In this document: positions 7,132-10,620 of the stretch, piece after piece
How the letters are laid out: each line of letters opens with the position of its first letter
How positions within the stretch are numbered: the stretch's first letter is position 1
NCBI GenBank assembly: GCA_003641795.1
Contig: QNAP01000041.1
Coordinates: 1-10,620 of the forward strand
Length of the DNA: 10,620 bases
Source of the DNA: Thermotogae bacterium
GTDB taxonomy: Bacteria; Thermotogota; Thermotogae; UBA12178
Reading direction: 5' to 3'
The notes under the pieces: generated by a model
Seen by the model: the letters and a program-made list of their open reading frames with translations, nothing else
Database searches by the model: none
Told to the model about the DNA's origin: nothing
Program-made: the position numbers and the translations under genes

Positions 7132-7799
7132 TAAAGCGAAAACTTTTTGTGGTTTTCATCATTGTGTTGATCGCCAGCTTCGTGAAAGGAAATTCTCTCA
7201 TTCTGAGAGACTTTCTGCTACAGTATGTTGGCGTGCGGGATTATCTGATAAAGATGGAAGTCGACTTTCACGTGAGGAATGTCGAAGGAGGCTTTGTCGA
7301 CACAACACTCTCAATCGATGTGATCGTTCGCAACGGATCAGATTTTTACCTTAAGTTTCACGCACCGGAAATCGTCGCCGGAATCGAGCTCGCTTACATG
7401 GCGCAAAAACGCATCTTGATAACGCGCTATGGGGATGTTGAAGAGGTGTTCCCGGGAGCGGAGCAATACTTTTTGGGAATAAAGAACGTGTTAGATCTGC
7501 TCGCCGTTTTCACCAAAGAAGAAGCCTTTGAAACAGAACCCGTAGTTCAAGAGGGTAACGTCTATCGGATTCGCTTACTACCAAAAACACGGAGAGTGTT
7601 ATCATTGCTCGGCATAGATTACTCCGTAGTGGAACTCGTTATGGTGAGAGAAGACAGTCAGTACGTTCTCCAAGAGTTCAACGTTTACAACAGTCTGGAA
7701 AATGAATACATGAAGGTGAAAGTCAAGAAGTTTGCTTCGGGAGAAAAGGTTGTAAGAGAATTTCCTCAAATACCGGGCAGTGCTGTAAGTGGTTTTTGA
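7128..7799 (+). CDS. Secreted LolA-like lipoprotein carrier/outer-envelope protein
   Basis: 223 residues with a clear signal peptide (about 1-21, a basic start followed by FVVFIIVLIASF). There is no cysteine lipobox, so the mature protein is soluble in the periplasm or under the outer sheath. The mature part is rich in beta strands (for example FHVRNVEGGFVDTTLSIDVIVR and SDFYLKFHAPEI), and its pattern resembles LolA/LolB-type outer-membrane lipoprotein-sorting proteins. This fold is recognised from general pattern only. ATGA overlap with fliY (7128-7131) and the lack of a well-placed SD suggest translation coupled to fliY. If the call is right, it may help envelope or sheath assembly around the flagellum. 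Confidence 0.6.
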   Translation: MIKRKLFVVFIIVLIASFVKGNSLILRDFLLQYVGVRDYLIKMEVDFHVRNVEGGFVDTTLSIDVIVRNGSDFYLKFHAPEIVAGIELAYMAQKRILITRYGDVEEVFPGAEQYFLGIKNVLDLLAVFTKEEAFETEPVVQEGNVYRIRLLPKTRRVLSLLGIDYSVVELVMVREDSQYVLQEFNVYNSLENEYMKVKVKKFASGEKVVREFPQIPGSAVSGF

Positions 7800-8060
7800 G
7801 ACCCGCGTTCTTTTCGACAACGAATCTCACAGATTTTTGAAAGAGACTGGAAAAAGGGATAGTACACACAAATCAATATCTCATGGTAGATGGTGATGAT
7901 GGTGTGATTCTCGACCCCAAAAGGTGCGACGGAAGAGGAGGCCTCAGTGGAAATCGTGGAGAAGGTTTTCAATGCTTTTGAAACGATGACAGTGGTGATC
8001 TCTGCCGTTGTGAAAGCGCAGAGAAACCTGAGTGAAGTGGAATTTGATAGGAGGAGATAA
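7789..8060 (+). pseudogene. Decayed oxygen-binding di-iron (flavodiiron-like, MBL-fold) protein gene
   Basis: From a GTG at 7789 one frame reads MVFETRVLFDNESHRFLKE, which fits the start of the ODP/flavodiiron MBL-fold family. Around 7840 the match moves to the +1 frame and continues NQYLMVDGDDGVILDP (7871-7918), the typical next block, which in intact members is followed by GG and about 200 more residues. Here the homology stops at 7918. A third frame then stays open to TAA at 8058-8060 (EEEASVEIVEKVFNAFETMT and onward, ending EFDRRR), possibly the old C-terminus after an internal deletion or part of another gene. An intact homologue would bind a di-iron centre and sense or reduce oxygen. 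The start overlaps the preceding gene by 11 bp. Confidence 0.65.
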
Positions 8061-8062
8061 AG

Positions 8063-8491
8063 ATGCGGATCGCTGTTGGTGATCGTATGGTATTTGTCAG
8101 ATTAGATCATGAAGAAGAGTTTTATGCTACTCTCTACGAAGCGGTCAAGAAGACGAGGTTCAGTAGTGCTGTGGTTCTTAGCGGAATTGGAATGTTGATG
8201 GACTTTGAGCTTGGTTGGTTCGACGTGGAAAACCAGCGTTATGAAAGGCGAGGTTTTTCTGGAGCCTATGAACTCCTCAACCTCAGTGGCAATCTCTCCT
8301 TGAAGGACGGAAAACCTTTCTTCCACCTCCATGCGGTACTCTCCAAACCGGGCGAACCCGCCATTGGAGGCCATCTGTTTTCGGCTAAAGTTTGTAACAC
8401 GGTGGAGCTCTTCCTTACAGAGCCAGGCGTTAAGCTGGTGAGAGCCGAAGGAACCACTTTCAGACCTCTTATCGTTCAGGAAGAGGAGTGA
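8063..8491 (+). CDS. PPC domain (DUF296) protein
   Basis: 142 residues, a single-domain PPC/DUF296 protein of normal bacterial length. Signature segments are SSAVVLSGIGMLMDFELGWF (34-53), the two-histidine motif FFHLHAVL (86-93) with H88 and H90, and GGHL (102-105) with H104; bacterial members are trimers that bind a metal with such histidines. In plants this domain accompanies AT-hook DNA-binding motifs, but no AT-hook is present here, so DNA binding should not be assumed. The ending ELFLTEPGVKLVRAE is also typical. A strong SD (AGGAGG, 8049-8054) lies 8 nt before the ATG. Function in bacteria is largely unknown. Confidence 0.88.
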   Translation: MRIAVGDRMVFVRLDHEEEFYATLYEAVKKTRFSSAVVLSGIGMLMDFELGWFDVENQRYERRGFSGAYELLNLSGNLSLKDGKPFFHLHAVLSKPGEPAIGGHLFSAKVCNTVELFLTEPGVKLVRAEGTTFRPLIVQEEE

Positions 8492-8512
8492 AAGGCGATA
8501 TACGATATCAAA

Positions 8513-10312
8513 TTGATAAGAAACATAAGTATCGTTGCTCACATCGATCATGGCAAAACAACCTTGGTCGATAGAATTCTCGAGCTTACAGGAACCATAG
8601 AATGCCGTCAGATGAGGGAACAATTTCTCGATCTGATGGATATTGAGCGCGAACGCGGCATTACCATCAAAGCCCAACCTGTGAAGGTTTACTACGACGC
8701 TCTCGATGGAAAGAGGTACGAGATAAACATCATAGATACCCCAGGACACGTGGATTTTTATTATGAAGTGAGCAGGAGCCTTGCTGCGTGCGAGGGGGCC
8801 ATTCTTCTCGTCGATGCCACTCAAGGAGTGGAAGCTCAAACGGTGGCCAATGCTTACATGGCTATCGAAAACGACCTCGAAATCGTCCCTGCCGTGAACA
8901 AAATAGACCTTCCCAACGCCAATATCGATGAAACCCTCTCCGAAATCGAGGATTTGGTTGGAATCCAACCCGACGACGTTCTACTCGTCAGTGCGAAAAC
9001 CGGCCAAGGAGTTCGAGAACTTCTTGAAGCTGTGGTTAACAGAATACCGGCTCCGAAGGGCGATGCGGGAGCTCCTCTAAGAGCTCTCATCTTCGATGCC
9101 AAGCACGACAAATACAGAGGCGTCGTTATCTATGTCAGGATCTTCGAGGGTATGGTAAAATCCGGCGATCGCATAGTGATGATGTCCAGCGGCAACGAAT
9201 ACGAGGTTGGTGAAGTAGGAATCTTCTCGCCCTTCATGACTCCCACCGACTCCCTCTCTGTTGGAGAAGTGGGATACATCATCGCAGGGATAAAGGAGAT
9301 ACGGAATGCCCGCGTTGGAGACACAATCACTTCGGCTGACAATCCGACCACCAAGCCTCTTCCCGGGTACCGTGAGCCGAAGCCCATGGTCTATGCCGGG
9401 GTTTACCCTGGACTTCCCGAGTACTATGAAGAACTCAGGAAGTCTCTGGAGAAACTCAAACTCAATGACGCCGCACTAATCTTCGAACCCGAGAATTCCC
9501 CCGCTCTTGGCTTTGGTTTCAGATGCGGATTTCTGGGTTTACTCCACATGGATGTGGTGAGAGAACGTCTCGAGAGGGAGTTCGAAATTGCTGTCATTCT
9601 TACCGCGCCGAACGTAGTTTACCGTGTAAAACTCAGAAACGGTGATATTCTTGAGGTTACCGATCCAGCCAAGTTTCCAGATGAAGCACTGATTGAATGG
9701 GCAGAAGAGCCGTATGTCAAACTTTCCGTCATCACTCCAACGGATTACATGGGACCGATAATGAATTTGGTGCAGAACGAAAAGCGGGGCACGTTTCTCA
9801 CGGTGGAGAATGCGGGCAAGAACAGGATCGTGATGAACTTCGAGGTTCCGCTGGGTGAGATCGTTTTCGAATTCTTCGATCGTCTCAAGGCAGTGAGTAG
9901 AGGTTACGCTTCCATGGACTACGAATTCGTGGGTTTTAAACGTTCCAATTTGGTAAAGGTTACCGTGCTGGTGAACAAAGAGCCGGTGGAAGCACTGAGC
10001 TTCATAGCACATGAAAATAAAGCCTATCCCTTGGCCAAAAGGATGTTGGAAAAGCTCAGAGACCTCATCCCAAGGCATCAGTTCAGTATTCCCCTTCAAG
10101 CCAAAGCTAAAGGACGCATCATAGCCAGGGAGGACATCCCCGCTTTGAAAAAGGACGTCCTGGCCAAGTGTTACGGAGGGGACGTTACTAGAAAGATGAA
10201 GCTCCTCGAAAAACAAAAAGAAGGCAAGAAAAGAATGCGGGAGATAGGCAGAGTACGTATTCCTCAGGAAGCATTCTTAGCGCTCTTGAAGATAGGGGAA
10301 TCTGAAGAATAA
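8513..10312 (+). CDS. lepA: Elongation factor 4 (LepA), ribosome-associated GTPase
   Basis: 599 residues from this TTG, the usual LepA length. The GTPase motifs are complete: AHIDHGKT (9-16), RGIT (48-51), DTPG (75-78), NKID (129-132) and SAK (160-162). The EF-G-like domains follow, including FGFRCGFLGLLHMDVVRERLERE. The LepA-specific C-terminal domain is present near the end with AKCYGGDVTRKMKLLEKQKE and IPQEAFLALL. LepA acts on translating or initiating ribosomes. The start is uncertain: TTG 8513 has no SD at normal distance, whereas an in-frame ATA at 8498 (adding five residues, giving a start of M/I-YDIKLIRN) sits 9 nt after GGAG (8485-8488). The gene follows the PPC gene by 21 bp (6 bp for the ATA start), so it is probably in the same transcript. 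Confidence 0.96.
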   Translation: MIRNISIVAHIDHGKTTLVDRILELTGTIECRQMREQFLDLMDIERERGITIKAQPVKVYYDALDGKRYEINIIDTPGHVDFYYEVSRSLAACEGAILLVDATQGVEAQTVANAYMAIENDLEIVPAVNKIDLPNANIDETLSEIEDLVGIQPDDVLLVSAKTGQGVRELLEAVVNRIPAPKGDAGAPLRALIFDAKHDKYRGVVIYVRIFEGMVKSGDRIVMMSSGNEYEVGEVGIFSPFMTPTDSLSVGEVGYIIAGIKEIRNARVGDTITSADNPTTKPLPGYREPKPMVYAGVYPGLPEYYEELRKSLEKLKLNDAALIFEPENSPALGFGFRCGFLGLLHMDVVRERLEREFEIAVILTAPNVVYRVKLRNGDILEVTDPAKFPDEALIEWAEEPYVKLSVITPTDYMGPIMNLVQNEKRGTFLTVENAGKNRIVMNFEVPLGEIVFEFFDRLKAVSRGYASMDYEFVGFKRSNLVKVTVLVNKEPVEALSFIAHENKAYPLAKRMLEKLRDLIPRHQFSIPLQAKAKGRIIAREDIPALKKDVLAKCYGGDVTRKMKLLEKQKEGKKRMREIGRVRIPQEAFLALLKIGESEE

Positions 10313-10394
10313 AACCGTTCCACATGAAAGGAACCACAGATCTATAAAATTTTCTTATCCCGTGATCAGCATAGCATCCCACACGATCACATAG

Positions 10395-10471
10395 CCTCAC
10401 GAACGAGGGAAAAAGCGAGCGCAAGCTGCGTGAGCGTGAGGGATTCGCCTCTTCTCCCTTTTTTCTTTTTT
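10395..10471 (+). terminator. Probable intrinsic terminator region after lepA
   Basis: CCTCACG (10395-10401) is exactly complementary to CGTGAGG (10435-10441). A second small stem GAGGGA (10438-10443) / TCCCTT (10455-10460, one G-T pair) abuts a T-tract of T6-C-T6 (10459-10471). G+C-rich pairing followed by a long T-tract about 85-160 bp after the lepA stop fits an intrinsic terminator, but the stems compete with each other and neither is ideal. The T-tract direction fits plus-strand transcription. Confidence 0.45.
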
Positions 10472-10511
10472 CACATTGCAGAAAGCATGTTGTGCTCCGC
10501 TTTCTTCCTCG
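10404..10511. repeat. Long imperfect inverted repeat
   Basis: The 17-nt arm at 10404-10420 (CGAGGG...GCGAGC) pairs with the 18-nt arm at 10494-10511 (GCTCCGC...CCTCG): 15 Watson-Crick pairs, one G-T pair, one mismatch and one bulged base. The 73-nt loop contains the T-rich tract. It is incompatible with the CCTCACG/CGTGAGG hairpin, so the two could be alternative structures. Confidence 0.5.
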
Positions 10512-10515
10512 CTCA

Positions 10516-10609
10516 CACTCACAAACGGGCACTACCATGAAGATTCAACATCCTGTTTCAGCTTCATGCTCGCTACATCCGTGTAGCTCGGTGCCCGTTT
10601 GTATGAGTG
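10516..10609 (+). ncRNA. Candidate structured RNA with a three-way junction
   Basis: A perfect 12-bp closing stem (ACAAACGGGCAC 10521-10532 with GTGCCCGTTTGT 10591-10602) encloses two further perfect helices: CATGAAG/CTTCATG (10536-10542 with 10562-10568), with an inner AACA/TGTT pair, and GCTACA/TGTAGC (10572-10577 with 10582-10587) capped by a UCCG loop of the UNCG class. Each junction strand is 3 nt (TAC, CTC, TCG). The outer stem can extend by CACTC/GAGTG across a 2-nt bulge. The UCCG loop favours the plus strand as the RNA. I do not recognise a known family, and no gene for it to act on is in the window. It could instead be part of a mobile-element end. Confidence 0.35.
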
Positions 10610-10620
10610 CTCGCTTCGGC

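Larger units (their letters stand above)
10313..10620. other. Gene-free right end, rich in inverted repeats
   Basis: No protein with a credible start, SD and composition is visible on either strand; the longest minus-strand frame (10538-10188) runs into lepA and looks like low-complexity Arg/Ser sequence. The stretch holds a short GTTCC/GGAAC repeat (10317-10321 and 10330-10334), a GTGATC/GATCAC pair (10362-10367 and 10385-10390), a long imperfect inverted repeat, T-rich tracts, and a three-way-junction element. No tRNA, rRNA or known riboswitch motif was recognised. Confidence 0.6.

Noticed and set aside
10188..10538. Minus-strand frame of 116 codons over the lepA end and the intergenic region
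   Set aside because: It overlaps conserved LepA coding sequence by over 120 bp, is rich in Arg/Ser from repeat DNA, and resembles no family.
10313..10620. CRISPR array or tRNA in the right-end region
   Set aside because: No regularly spaced identical repeats, and no T-arm/anticodon-arm/acceptor pattern could be assembled.

Overview
The window is a compact, almost entirely plus-strand piece of a bacterial chromosome. It is dominated by a flagellar motor and switch operon. The gene order flbD-motA-motB-fliL-fliM-fliY, a FliY that fuses a CheC-like domain to a FliN domain, strong GGAGG ribosome binding sites, TTG/GTG starts, and many Lys/Glu/Arg-rich proteins fit a thermophilic member of the Thermotogota (Thermotoga/Pseudothermotoga-like). 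This placement is inferred from protein style and gene order; no marker gene was compared.

Layout. At 1-113 there is a short divergent control region. The start of a minus-strand gene lies at the left edge, and two opposed promoters appear to share a TATA core. At 114-2605 there is a seven-helix membrane protein, overlapped by 4 bp by a secreted PHP-family (CehA/McbA-like) metallohydrolase. At 2698-7131 lie flbD, motA, motB, fliL, fliM and fliY, separated by 0-12 bp or overlapping. At 7128-7799 there is a secreted LolA-like protein. At 7789-8060 lies a broken gene whose recognisable part matches the start of oxygen-binding di-iron (flavodiiron, MBL-fold) proteins. At 8063-8491 there is a PPC/DUF296 protein, followed at 8513-10312 by lepA (elongation factor 4). 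The last 308 bp (10313-10620) hold no convincing protein gene. They are full of inverted repeats: a probable terminator region and a candidate three-way-junction RNA that seems to run off the right edge.

How it works together. MotA/MotB form the stator, anchored to peptidoglycan through MotB. FliL supports the stator. FliM and FliY form the cytoplasmic switch that responds to CheY-P, and FlbD is a small protein found with flagellar genes. I see no promoter or terminator between 114 and 10312 that I trust. Four-base ATGA overlaps at three junctions suggest one long, translationally coupled transcript that also carries the membrane protein, hydrolase, LolA-like, PPC and lepA genes.

Most worth a second look: FliY seems to have lost key residues at both CheY-P phosphatase sites; MotB has a coiled-coil insertion in its OmpA-like domain; the di-iron protein gene is decayed; the divergent promoter looks symmetric; lepA may start at ATA; and the right end may encode a structured RNA.
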